Position numbers and translations under genes: made by a program. A stretch of 5,677 bases of DNA from Bryobacterales bacterium (GTDB lineage Bacteria > Acidobacteriota > Terriglobia > Bryobacterales > Bryobacteraceae): positions 922 to 6,598 of the forward strand of contig PMEV01000469.1 of assembly GCA_003154855.1 (NCBI GenBank). Reading direction: 5' to 3'. Below, one piece after another: positions 1 to 5,677 of the stretch. The notes beneath the pieces were generated by a model that saw only the letters and a program-made list of their open reading frames with translations, was not told the DNA's origin and did not search any database. Position 1 is the first letter of the stretch. Each line of letters opens with the position of its first letter.

Positions 1-1503
1 GCCTCGCTGCGGACCCCCAACACGCCCTGGTCCATGGACATTACCTTCGACAGGCGCTATCTGATCGTCGGCGCGGACAACTCCCAGGTGGCTAGCCTCT
101 ACGACCTGAACACGCTGCAGTTTGTGCGCTACCTGCCCCTGCCGTACGGCCATTACCCGCGCTGGGTCGCCGCCTCCGGAAACGCGATCCTGGCAGCCTG
201 CCGGGTGGCCGGGCCGGTCCACACGATCGACCGCATCCAGATGTACGGCATGGGGACCTCGTATCCCACCCTGGGGGTCTGGCAGAACGACATCAACATC
301 GACACGGCGATCGTGTCGTCGCCTTCGGGCAATTTCATCTTGGGCGCGATGGCGGACGGGCGAACGCTGCTCTACGACGCCAACCAGGATTTGTTCGTCT
401 CGGCGCGGAAAGGCGACTTCACGGCGCTGAGCGGGGCTATCGTGGCGCCGGCCGACGACACCTTCATCGTGGGGAGCAACGCGCTGGATGGCTCGCTCGT
501 GCCACTCGGCATGGTGAGCGAAACGGGCACGACTTCCGGCTTCGCGATGGCTGGCGGCCTGGGCCTGGCGACCTCGGCTCAGAGTGCCTCGAGCCCTGGT
601 GTGGTCGAGCGGGTGGACCTGAGCCTGCTGCCCTATCTCGTGCGGCCAACCTTCATGACGGAGGCTCCGCTCCTGGCGGACGCGTTTACCAGCGTCTTCA
701 TGCGCACGCTGGCGGCGCTGGCCAATGGCAACATTATTTCGCTGTCGACCTCCGGGTTCGTCGCGCTGTCGTCGAACTACGACGTCGCGATGGCAACTCC
801 GGACATCACCTCGGTGGTGAGCGCGGCGGACCTGACCAGCCCCGTGGCTCCAGGCGGTCTGATGACCGTGCTGGGCACCAATCTGAGCCTGACCAACGCG
901 GCCAGCAGCACGCTCCCGCTGCCCACGGCGCTGGCCAACAGTTGCCTGACGGTCAACGGCGTGCTGGTTCCTATGATCATGATTTCGCCGACCCAGATTA
1001 ACGGCCAGTTGCCATTCGAGGTGAGCGGCACCGGGACCATGATCCTGCGGACGCCCGCCGGGGTGAGCAATACGTTCACTTTCCCGATCGACCCCACCGC
1101 GCCCGCGGCCTTCCTGGTCAACGTGCCGAACTGGAATACGCGGATGCCGACGGTGACCCACGCGGCCGATGGAGAGCTCGTGACGCCTTCCTACCCGATC
1201 CACCTCGACGAGTGGCTCGTCATCTACGTCACCGGGATGGGCGTGACGTCGCCGACGGTCGCCTCGGGAGCGGGCAGCCCGCTGGATCCGCTGGCCCAGC
1301 CTGTAGCGGCTCCGATAGTGTTCCTGGACGGCGCCCAACTGCCGGTAGAGTTCGCCGGACTGGTGCCCGGCGAGGTAGGTGTCTACCAGATCAATGTCCA
1401 GGTGCCGTTCAAAGGTGTCAGGACCGGTATGCAGATCCCACTGACGATCACGCAGGGCGGCTATACGCTGACTCTGTCGGTGCGGGTGGTGACCAACAAC
1501 TAG
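1..1503 (+). CDS. Beta-propeller-like protein with TIGR03437 C-terminal domain (5' end outside window)
   Basis: The frame is open from the first base. The first in-frame ATG (34) has no Shine-Dalgarno sequence, and the 11 codons before it read as part of the same propeller blade (ending TPWS before MDITFDRRYLIVGADNSQV). I therefore treat the gene as cut at its 5' end. About 500 codons are visible, numbered here from base 1. Residues ~8-155 hold blade-like units of the form 'x-DRRYLIVG...VASLYDLNT' and 'SPSGNFILGAMADGRTLLYDA', typical of WD40/YVTN-type beta-propellers. Residues ~236-262 (ALANGNIISLSTSGF, then NYDVA) form the linker usual in Solibacter proteins. Residues ~266-497 form the TIGR03437 domain, with VAPGGLMTVLGTNLS, ISPTQINGQLP, THAADGELVTP and VGVYQINVQVP. 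The function of TIGR03437 is unknown; its IPT/TIG-like start suggests an extracellular beta-sandwich. The protein is probably exported, but the signal peptide would lie outside the window. It ends with TAG, 19 bases before the next gene. Domain assignment is firm; the biological role is unknown. Confidence 0.9.
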   Translation, partial: ASLRTPNTPWSMDITFDRRYLIVGADNSQVASLYDLNTLQFVRYLPLPYGHYPRWVAASGNAILAACRVAGPVHTIDRIQMYGMGTSYPTLGVWQNDINIDTAIVSSPSGNFILGAMADGRTLLYDANQDLFVSARKGDFTALSGAIVAPADDTFIVGSNALDGSLVPLGMVSETGTTSGFAMAGGLGLATSAQSASSPGVVERVDLSLLPYLVRPTFMTEAPLLADAFTSVFMRTLAALANGNIISLSTSGFVALSSNYDVAMATPDITSVVSAADLTSPVAPGGLMTVLGTNLSLTNAASSTLPLPTALANSCLTVNGVLVPMIMISPTQINGQLPFEVSGTGTMILRTPAGVSNTFTFPIDPTAPAAFLVNVPNWNTRMPTVTHAADGELVTPSYPIHLDEWLVIYVTGMGVTSPTVASGAGSPLDPLAQPVAAPIVFLDGAQLPVEFAGLVPGEVGVYQINVQVPFKGVRTGMQIPLTITQGGYTLTLSVRVVTNN

Positions 1504-1514
1504 GAACGGGGACC

Positions 1515-1520
1515 AGAGGA
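1515..1520 (+). promoter_or_regulatory. Shine-Dalgarno for the beta-barrel gene
   Basis: AGAGGA lies only 2 bases before the ATG at 1523, which is unusually close. A second purine block, GGGGA at 1508-1512, sits 10 bases upstream and may share the role. The ATG itself is well supported because it is followed directly by a signal peptide. Confidence 0.45.
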
Positions 1521-1522
1521 AC

Positions 1523-2158
1523 ATGCGAAAATTCACGGGGTGTCTATTTGCGCTTGCGCTGGGAGGAAGTTGTCTGGCGCAACAGTGGGACGTGGGGGTC
1601 GCGGGCGGCCTCGAGGTTTATAAGAACCTGACGGTCACCAACGGATCTGACCAGGCCAGCGCGGGCTTCAAGCCTGGCTTGGTCGTCAGCGCGTTCGCCG
1701 CCCAGGACCTGTATCAGCACCTGGGCGGAGAGATCCGTTACGACTTCGGGTTTGCCAATATGAAGGAATCCTCCGGGGGCACTAGCGTGGACTTCGGCGC
1801 GCAGACCCACGCCATTCACTACGATTTCATGTTCTACGGGGCTCGCCGCGACGCCAAACTGCGGCCCTTCCTGCTGGCCGGCGGTGGAATCAAGATCTAT
1901 CGGGGAACCGGCCAGGAGCAGGAATTCCAGCCGCTGGCCAACTTCGCCATCCTCAGCAAGACGAAACAGATCGAGGGCCTGATCACCGCGGGCGGCGGCG
2001 TGAAATTCCAGGTGGGGCACCGCAAGTTCATCTATCTGGAGGTGATTGACTTCATCACGCGGACGCCCCAGAACGTGATCGCTCCGTATCCTCCCTCCTC
2101 GATCAGCGGTTGGGTCCATGGATTTGCGCCGATGGTGGCGCTGAGTTTTGGATTCTAG
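1523..2158 (+). CDS. Small outer-membrane beta-barrel protein
   Basis: This is a 211-residue exported protein. Residues 1-19 are a signal peptide (MRKFTGCLFALALGGSCLA, with cleavage likely before QQ). Cys17 does not sit in a good lipobox (GGSC), so a lipoprotein is unlikely. The mature part alternates hydrophobic and polar residues in about eight strands, roughly 22-32, 50-60, 65-77, 92-105, 112-127, 150-162, 167-178 and 196-210. It has glycine-rich turns (LAGGGIKIY near 118-126, AGGGVKF near 156-162) and ends in the aromatic C-terminal strand VALSFGF, the type of signal read by the BAM assembly machinery. Length and pattern fit the OMP_b-brl/OmpA-like eight-stranded barrel class (PF13505-like). 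The gene lies 19 bases after the propeller gene and 23 bases before the repeat protein, so it is probably co-transcribed with both. The ligand or role is not visible; it could be a structural barrel or an anchor for a neighbouring surface protein. The barrel class is likely, the function unknown. Confidence 0.82.
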   Translation: MRKFTGCLFALALGGSCLAQQWDVGVAGGLEVYKNLTVTNGSDQASAGFKPGLVVSAFAAQDLYQHLGGEIRYDFGFANMKESSGGTSVDFGAQTHAIHYDFMFYGARRDAKLRPFLLAGGGIKIYRGTGQEQEFQPLANFAILSKTKQIEGLITAGGGVKFQVGHRKFIYLEVIDFITRTPQNVIAPYPPSSISGWVHGFAPMVALSFGF

Positions 2159-2170
2159 ATTAAGCTGAAC

Positions 2171-2178
2171 AAGGAAGG
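2171..2178 (+). promoter_or_regulatory. Shine-Dalgarno for the repeat-protein gene
   Basis: AAGGAAGG ends 3 bases before the ATG at 2182; its first AAGGA is 6 bases away, a normal spacing. It supports this ATG, which begins a signal peptide. Confidence 0.6.
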
Positions 2179-2181
2179 CCG

Positions 2182-4479
2182 ATGAAACGTTTCGTCCTCT
2201 TCGCCGCCGTGCAGGTTTTAATGGGCTCCCTCTGGGCCCAGCAGATCGCGAGCACGCGCGTCATGGCGCAGCCATGTGGGCAGTTCTACGTGGACGGAAC
2301 GCCGTTCACCAACGTAGCCGTGTTCCTATGGCCGGTGGGCAGCATTCACACTCTGAGTATCGGCGAGTCCTATCCGATCTCCGATGGCGTCGCGTGCGAA
2401 GTAACGGGGAAGAGCTGGGTGGACTCGAACGGTAATACCGTGCCGCCCGGAGGGCCGACGGTGACGGTCGTCGCCGACCCGTCGATCACCTACTATCAGA
2501 CTACGGCAGAATTGGATTATCGGGTCAACGTGGTGCTGGACAACGAGGGGCTGTCTGTCCCGCTCTCCTGCGACCTGTCGGCGAATCCAGGCGCCGGCCA
2601 ATTGCTCGTAAACCAGAGCTGCTACTACTATGATTCGCAGCTTTGGCTGCCAGCGGGTACGCTGATGATCATCCAGGCGATCCCGCCCCAGGGCTGGGTA
2701 TTTGCCGGGTGGATACCGGGTCAGTGGAGTGGGATCACGACCGCCAGCGGGAGCTTTACCCTGGTGCGCCCGGTAACCATCGGTCCGGTGTTCCTTCCGG
2801 GGGATCCGGTGACCTTGCTGACCTCTCCGCCGCAGATGAAGCTCATCGCGGACGGCACCTTGCTGATTAGCCCGGCTACTCTCACTTGGGCCATGAATTC
2901 ATCCCACTCGCTCACGGGGGTAGACCCGCAAGTGGACACCATCGGGAGACCGTGGGTGTGGCAATCCTGGAGCCAGGGCGGGCCCGAGACGCAGGTCTAC
3001 ACCACGGGTGGCTATCTGGGGCCGATCACCCTGACGGCCAACTATGCGCTGGCGGGGCGTGTCGCTTTCGGCACCAGTCCGCCCGGATTGCAGTTGACGA
3101 TCGACGGGCGGAGCAACTGGCCGACCTACAGCTTCATCTGGGCGGTAGGGTCGACGCACACCATCTCGGCGCCGCTGCAGCAGGCCAGCCAGGGGCGGCA
3201 GTACACCTTCGACAACTGGTCGACGGGGATCGCCGGAGCGAACCAGCAGTACACGGTGGCCACCACGGACCAAGTGGGCGTGACGGCGACCTACGACGTG
3301 ATGGGACAGTTGAGGATTCTAAGTTCGCCGGGTAGCGTCGGCGTTCTGGTGGACGGAGTGGCGTGCCAGACGCCCTGCGTGATCGACCGGAAGCCGGGCA
3401 CCCAGGCGGTGGTGGTCGCGCCGGCCTCGGTTCAGTTGACCGATATGTCGCGGCTGGATTTCACCTCCTGGTCCGATGGCGCAGCCAGGCAGCGGACCTG
3501 GACGGCGGACACCAACGTGACGACGCTGATGGTGAATTATCAGACCAGCAATCTCGTGAAGACAGTCTCCAATCCAGCGAGCGGAGCCACGTTCCAGCTT
3601 AGTCCGGCCTCCCCGGACGGGTACTACGTGACTAACACCAACGTGACGGTCACGGTCGTGCCGCAGCCCGGCTACAAGTTCACCGGGTGGGCGGGCGACG
3701 TCACCGGAACCTCCACTTCCTTGCAGGTGAATACGAGTCTGCCGGTGTACATGATTGCGGAAATGAAGCCCGTGCCCTTCGTCCAACCCACCGGGGTGAG
3801 GAACGCCGCGGGTGACGGGACGCCTCCAGTAGCGGTCGCGCCGGGCTCGCTGATTACCATCTACGGCGGGGCGCTGGCGCCGGACACCGTGGCGGGACCG
3901 ACCAGCACGCTGGCGCAGACGCTGGATGGCGTGACCGCGCAGGCGGGGCCCGAGCTATTTCCACTGCTGTTCGTCTCTCCGACCCAGATTAACGCGCAGC
4001 TTCCTTCGGAGCTAACCCCGGGCCAGTATAGCCTGCTGGTGCGCGGTGAGAATCAGCCGGATGCCACGGCGACCTTCACTGTGCGGCGCAACGCACCGGG
4101 TTTGTTTACCAATCCGGTGGGCTCCAAGCCCTACGCGCTGGCCAAGCACGCAGACGGCTCGCTGGTAACGCCGGCTTCTCCGGCGGTGCAGGGCGAGACG
4201 GTGGCCCTGCTGGGCACCGGGCTTGGCCCTTACACGGGAATCGCCCCCGATGGGCTCGCGATTCCGGCCGGGATGGTCCTGCCCCTGGCGGACACGGCCA
4301 CCATCCAGTCGGGCGGCAACACCATCACGCCGGTCGATACGGTGGCGGCGGTGGGCTATGTGGGAATCACAGCCATCCACCTGAAGATCGACAGCAGCCT
4401 GCCTTCGTCGACGGACGCCGCGCTGACCGTGACGGTCAACGGCTTCCAGAGCAACCAGGTGCTGCTGCCCATTAAGTGA
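2182..4479 (+). CDS. Exported Trp-rich PEGA/InlB-like repeat protein with TIGR03437 C-terminal domain
   Basis: This is a 765-residue protein. Residues 1-20 are a signal peptide (MKRFVLFAAVQVLMGSLWAQ), cut near A19/Q20. Residues ~29-528 hold about six related beta-rich repeats, each with a conserved Trp near its end (W79, W177, W263, W346, W430, W503). Repeats 2-4 are regular, with a step of 82-84 residues: 'SPP...DG' starts at ~214, 298 and 381, and the closing TANY/TATY/VNY at 285-288, 368-371 and 451-453. Repeat 4 begins like a PEGA domain (PGSVGVLVDG...TPCVI). Repeat 5 (PGYKFTGWAGDVTG, ~496-509) resembles the divergent InlB B-repeat (PF18998 type). Residues ~535-763 form a TIGR03437 domain (VAPGSLITIYG, VSPTQINAQLP, KHADGSLVTP, LLGTGLGPYTG). 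Six cysteines are present, at 32, 72, 130, 147, 395 and 399. There is no transmembrane helix after the signal peptide, so a cell-surface or secreted protein, perhaps an adhesin or polymer-binding protein, is plausible but unproven. It is the last gene of the tightly spaced trio. Confidence 0.9.
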   Translation: MKRFVLFAAVQVLMGSLWAQQIASTRVMAQPCGQFYVDGTPFTNVAVFLWPVGSIHTLSIGESYPISDGVACEVTGKSWVDSNGNTVPPGGPTVTVVADPSITYYQTTAELDYRVNVVLDNEGLSVPLSCDLSANPGAGQLLVNQSCYYYDSQLWLPAGTLMIIQAIPPQGWVFAGWIPGQWSGITTASGSFTLVRPVTIGPVFLPGDPVTLLTSPPQMKLIADGTLLISPATLTWAMNSSHSLTGVDPQVDTIGRPWVWQSWSQGGPETQVYTTGGYLGPITLTANYALAGRVAFGTSPPGLQLTIDGRSNWPTYSFIWAVGSTHTISAPLQQASQGRQYTFDNWSTGIAGANQQYTVATTDQVGVTATYDVMGQLRILSSPGSVGVLVDGVACQTPCVIDRKPGTQAVVVAPASVQLTDMSRLDFTSWSDGAARQRTWTADTNVTTLMVNYQTSNLVKTVSNPASGATFQLSPASPDGYYVTNTNVTVTVVPQPGYKFTGWAGDVTGTSTSLQVNTSLPVYMIAEMKPVPFVQPTGVRNAAGDGTPPVAVAPGSLITIYGGALAPDTVAGPTSTLAQTLDGVTAQAGPELFPLLFVSPTQINAQLPSELTPGQYSLLVRGENQPDATATFTVRRNAPGLFTNPVGSKPYALAKHADGSLVTPASPAVQGETVALLGTGLGPYTGIAPDGLAIPAGMVLPLADTATIQSGGNTITPVDTVAAVGYVGITAIHLKIDSSLPSSTDAALTVTVNGFQSNQVLLPIK
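2809..3540 (+). repeat. Three tandem ~83-residue coding repeats (degenerate)
   Basis: The three most regular protein repeats lie at 2809-3045, 3061-3294 and 3310-3540. Shared positions are: S-S/P-P near the start, a D-G pair about ten residues on, a W-x5-H element in the first two (TWAMNSSH and IWAVGSTH; also LWPVGSIH at residues 49-56 in the N-terminal repeat), WS-x-G near residue 50, and a final A/V-N/T-Y. The repeats are recognisable in protein but strongly diverged in DNA, so they are old duplications, not a recent tandem array. Confidence 0.7.
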
Positions 4480-4485
4480 GGCTCG

Positions 4486-4497
4486 CGGGGCGCCCCG
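4486..4497. repeat. 12-base perfect GC palindrome after the repeat-protein gene
   Basis: CGGGGCGCCCCG is its own reverse complement and begins 7 bases after the TGA stop (4477-4479). As RNA it could form only a short stem around a GCGC loop, with no following T-run. It may be a weak transcription-end or pausing signal between the surface-protein genes and the cas6-like gene, but in such GC-rich DNA it could be chance. Confidence 0.25.
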
Positions 4498-4530
4498 GAT
4501 AACCCGGCGGAGTGCTATCGTTGTAGGTTC

Positions 4531-4536
4531 CGAGGA
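4531..4536 (+). promoter_or_regulatory. Shine-Dalgarno that decides the GTG start of the cas6-like gene
   Basis: CGAGGA ends 5 bases before GTG at 4542. No in-frame ATG or GTG occurs before the conserved RAMP core begins (about codon 24), so this site makes GTG 4542 the best start. Confidence 0.6.
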
Positions 4537-4541
4537 TACGA

Positions 4542-5549
4542 GTGCCAACCTGCGATCTGGGAGAGCCGGCGCCGGGCGCAGCCGGGGCGGCGGGCGGGGA
4601 AGAGCCAAGCTTCGAGTTGGCGGCCTTTCGCTTTCAATTCGCGGCGCGTGACTCGATCTACTTTCCGCCTGGCAAGTCGGGCAACGTGGTGAGGGGCGCC
4701 TTCGGCACGATTTTCCGGCAAATCGTGTGCCTTTCCGATTGCCACGACGCGCGGGCCTGTGAGCAGCGGCCCACCTGCCCGTATGCGCGCATCTTCGAGC
4801 CTGTGGCGCCTCCCGCCGAAGGGCCCAGTGGGCTGCATGACTGGCCGCGGCCTTTCGTGTTCCGAGCGGCGCACCTGGACGGCCAGACCATCGAGCCTGG
4901 CCGGGGATTCCACTTCGACGTCCACCTGTTCGACCTGAAAGACCCGGCGATCGTGTATTTCGTGCTGGCGTTTTCGCAACTGGCCACCGAAGGCATCGGG
5001 CCGCGGCGCGGCCGGGCGACGTTGCGCCAGGTAGATCAGTTGGATGCCCAGGGACGGCCCGCCGCTTGTGTGCACAACGGGATAACGTTCCTGATGACCG
5101 AGTTGCTGCCACCTATCAAGCTGGAGCTGGGGAACCTGTCGGAGGCGGCGTCGAAGGTGCAGGTTCGTTTCACGACCCCCACCGAGCTGAAGCACGGGCA
5201 ACTGCTGGCCACGCGGCCGGAGTTCGAGGCGCTGTTCGGAAGGATACGGGACCGGCTGAGCACGCTGCGGGCGCTCTACGGGGCCGGGCCGCTGCCCATC
5301 GACTTCAAGGCGCTGGGCGAACGGGCCGCCCTGGTGAAGCTCTCGCGGATTCAACTGGAGTTCAGCGAGGCGGAGCGGCGGTCGGCGAGGACCGGAGAGC
5401 GTCATCCGCTGGGGGGCTTTGTCGGCGAGGTCGAGTACGAGGGGGAACTGGGCGAGTTCCTGCCTTACTTGCGGGCGGCGCGCTGGATCGGGGTAGGCCG
5501 GCAGACGGTGTGGGGCAAAGGCGTGGTCGAGTTCAAAGTGCTAGGGTAG
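4542..5549 (+). CDS. cas6: Cas6-family CRISPR RNA-processing endoribonuclease (RAMP), COG5551/PF10040 type
   Basis: This is a 335-residue protein from a GTG start. Cas6 enzymes bind CRISPR repeat RNA and cut pre-crRNA into crRNAs in the cytoplasm. Residues 1-23 are a Gly/Ala-rich leader. The RAMP core starts at FELAAFRFQFAARDSIYFPP (24-43), followed by the family-like element VVRGAFG (49-55). A four-cysteine cluster C63-x3-C67-x5-C73-x5-C79 ends in CPYARIFEP, as in many COG5551 members. Next come LATEGIGPRRGR (147-158), RFTTPTEL (209-216), IRDRLSTLRALYG (235-247) and the near-diagnostic SARTGERHPLGGFVGEVEYE (281-300). The C-terminal glycine-rich loop is GVGRQTVWGKG (317-327), the Cas6 hallmark, with Arg where Lys is common. 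The core is complete, so it is likely functional. The catalytic residue cannot be assigned; His candidates are 99, 178, 218 and 288. It sits 62 bases after a surface-protein gene, and no repeat array or other cas gene is visible. The family call is strong; its role in a CRISPR system here is unproven. Confidence 0.88.
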   Translation: MPTCDLGEPAPGAAGAAGGEEPSFELAAFRFQFAARDSIYFPPGKSGNVVRGAFGTIFRQIVCLSDCHDARACEQRPTCPYARIFEPVAPPAEGPSGLHDWPRPFVFRAAHLDGQTIEPGRGFHFDVHLFDLKDPAIVYFVLAFSQLATEGIGPRRGRATLRQVDQLDAQGRPAACVHNGITFLMTELLPPIKLELGNLSEAASKVQVRFTTPTELKHGQLLATRPEFEALFGRIRDRLSTLRALYGAGPLPIDFKALGERAALVKLSRIQLEFSEAERRSARTGERHPLGGFVGEVEYEGELGEFLPYLRAARWIGVGRQTVWGKGVVEFKVLG

Positions 5550-5570
5550 CCGCGATCCCCCGATCGCGGC
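5549..5570. terminator. Perfect hairpin between convergent genes (possible bidirectional terminator)
   Basis: GCCGCGATC (5549-5557) and GATCGCGGC (5562-5570) form a perfect 9-bp stem with a CCCC loop. The stem begins on the last base of the cas6-like stop codon and lies 22 bases before the stop of the opposing gene. Position and strength suit a transcription end, but neither strand has a T-run after it, so it is not a classical intrinsic terminator. It may work as an RNA 3'-end stabiliser or with Rho. Confidence 0.45.
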
Positions 5571-5592
5571 CCCATTGAGGACGCCAGGCCCC

Positions 5593-5677
5593 CTACTGCT
5601 TGGGCGGGGCGGAAGCGTCGGGCTGGCTGCCGTCTTTGGCGAGGATCAGGCCGATTCCGGCGGCTGCGGCGCCCGCA
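5593..5677 (-). CDS. C-terminal end of a convergent protein of unknown function (partial)
   Basis: Read on the minus strand, the window edge opens into 27 codons followed by TAG (complement of 5593-5595). The tail is AGAAAAGIGLILA followed by KDGSQPDASAPPKQ. The first part is a small-residue-rich hydrophobic stretch that could be the end of a membrane segment; the rest is a polar, Pro/Ser-rich tail. Similar Ala/Gly-rich segments with Ser/Pro tails end many envelope proteins of Acidobacteriota, which is a general resemblance and not an identification. The frame is chosen because it is the only one that reads as such a coherent segment and tail and stops cleanly beside the hairpin. The rest of the gene lies right of the window, so no function is proposed. 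Confidence 0.5.
   Translation of the reverse strand, partial: AGAAAAGIGLILAKDGSQPDASAPPKQ

Noticed and set aside
34..36. ATG as the true start of the first gene
   Set aside because: No ribosome-binding site before it, no signal peptide after it, and the upstream codons continue the propeller blade; the gene most likely starts left of the window.
1544..2119. 191-codon minus-strand open frame antisense to the barrel gene
   Set aside because: Composition is that of a shadow frame and the plus strand encodes a signal peptide and beta-barrel pattern.
2886..3335. 149-codon plus-strand frame inside the repeat-protein gene
   Set aside because: Out-of-frame His/Arg/Gly-rich translation without family features; the main frame carries conserved repeats here.
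4480..4541. A promoter for the cas6-like gene in the 62-base gap
   Set aside because: TTGTAG at 4521-4526 and CTATCG nearby do not form a -35/-10 pair with sensible spacing; no convincing promoter seen.
4012..5112. 366-codon minus-strand open frame across the end of the repeat gene and the cas6-like gene
   Set aside because: Arg/Pro/Ala-rich low-complexity translation, covers a gene boundary and lies antisense to two well-supported genes; typical of GC-rich shadow frames.
4515..5405. 296-codon minus-strand open frame antisense to the cas6-like gene
   Set aside because: No recognisable domain or signal peptide; the plus-strand frame has clear family motifs throughout.
1..5677. CRISPR array accompanying the cas6-like gene
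   Set aside because: No set of regularly spaced identical 25-40 base repeats was found on either strand; the only tandem structure is the diverged protein-coding repeats at 2809-3540.

Overview
The window looks like a high-GC bacterial chromosome segment from the Acidobacteriota, most likely the Solibacter/Bryobacter group (Bryobacterales). The main clue is that two of the five genes end in the TIGR03437 type of C-terminal domain. That domain is massively expanded in Candidatus Solibacter and its relatives, and here it carries the signature SPTQIN plus THAADG/KHADG-xLVTP. The lineage call rests on this domain and on general style, not on any marker gene.

Layout: (1) 1-1503, plus strand, the 3' part of a beta-propeller-like protein with a TIGR03437 C-terminus; its start lies left of the window. 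(2) 1523-2158, plus, a small exported outer-membrane beta-barrel protein. (3) 2182-4479, plus, a long exported protein made of Trp-rich PEGA/InlB-like repeats and a second TIGR03437 domain. These three genes are separated by only 19 and 23 bases, each downstream gene has its own Shine-Dalgarno sequence, and they look like one transcription unit for cell-surface proteins. (4) 4542-5549, plus, after a 62-base gap, a Cas6-family (COG5551/PF10040 type) CRISPR RNA-processing RAMP protein starting at GTG. (5) 5593-5677, minus, the C-terminal 27 codons of a convergent gene of unknown function. A 9-bp perfect hairpin sits between the two convergent genes.

Functionally, the first three genes probably act at the outer membrane or cell surface (barrel plus two large beta-rich proteins), but no specific substrate can be read from them. 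The cas6-like gene is the unexpected element. No CRISPR repeats, cas1/cas2, interference genes or other cas genes are in the window, and the neighbours on both sides are non-cas as far as visible. It is therefore either an orphan Cas6 acting in trans or one doing something other than classical crRNA maturation. No tRNA, rRNA, insertion sequence or CRISPR array was found.
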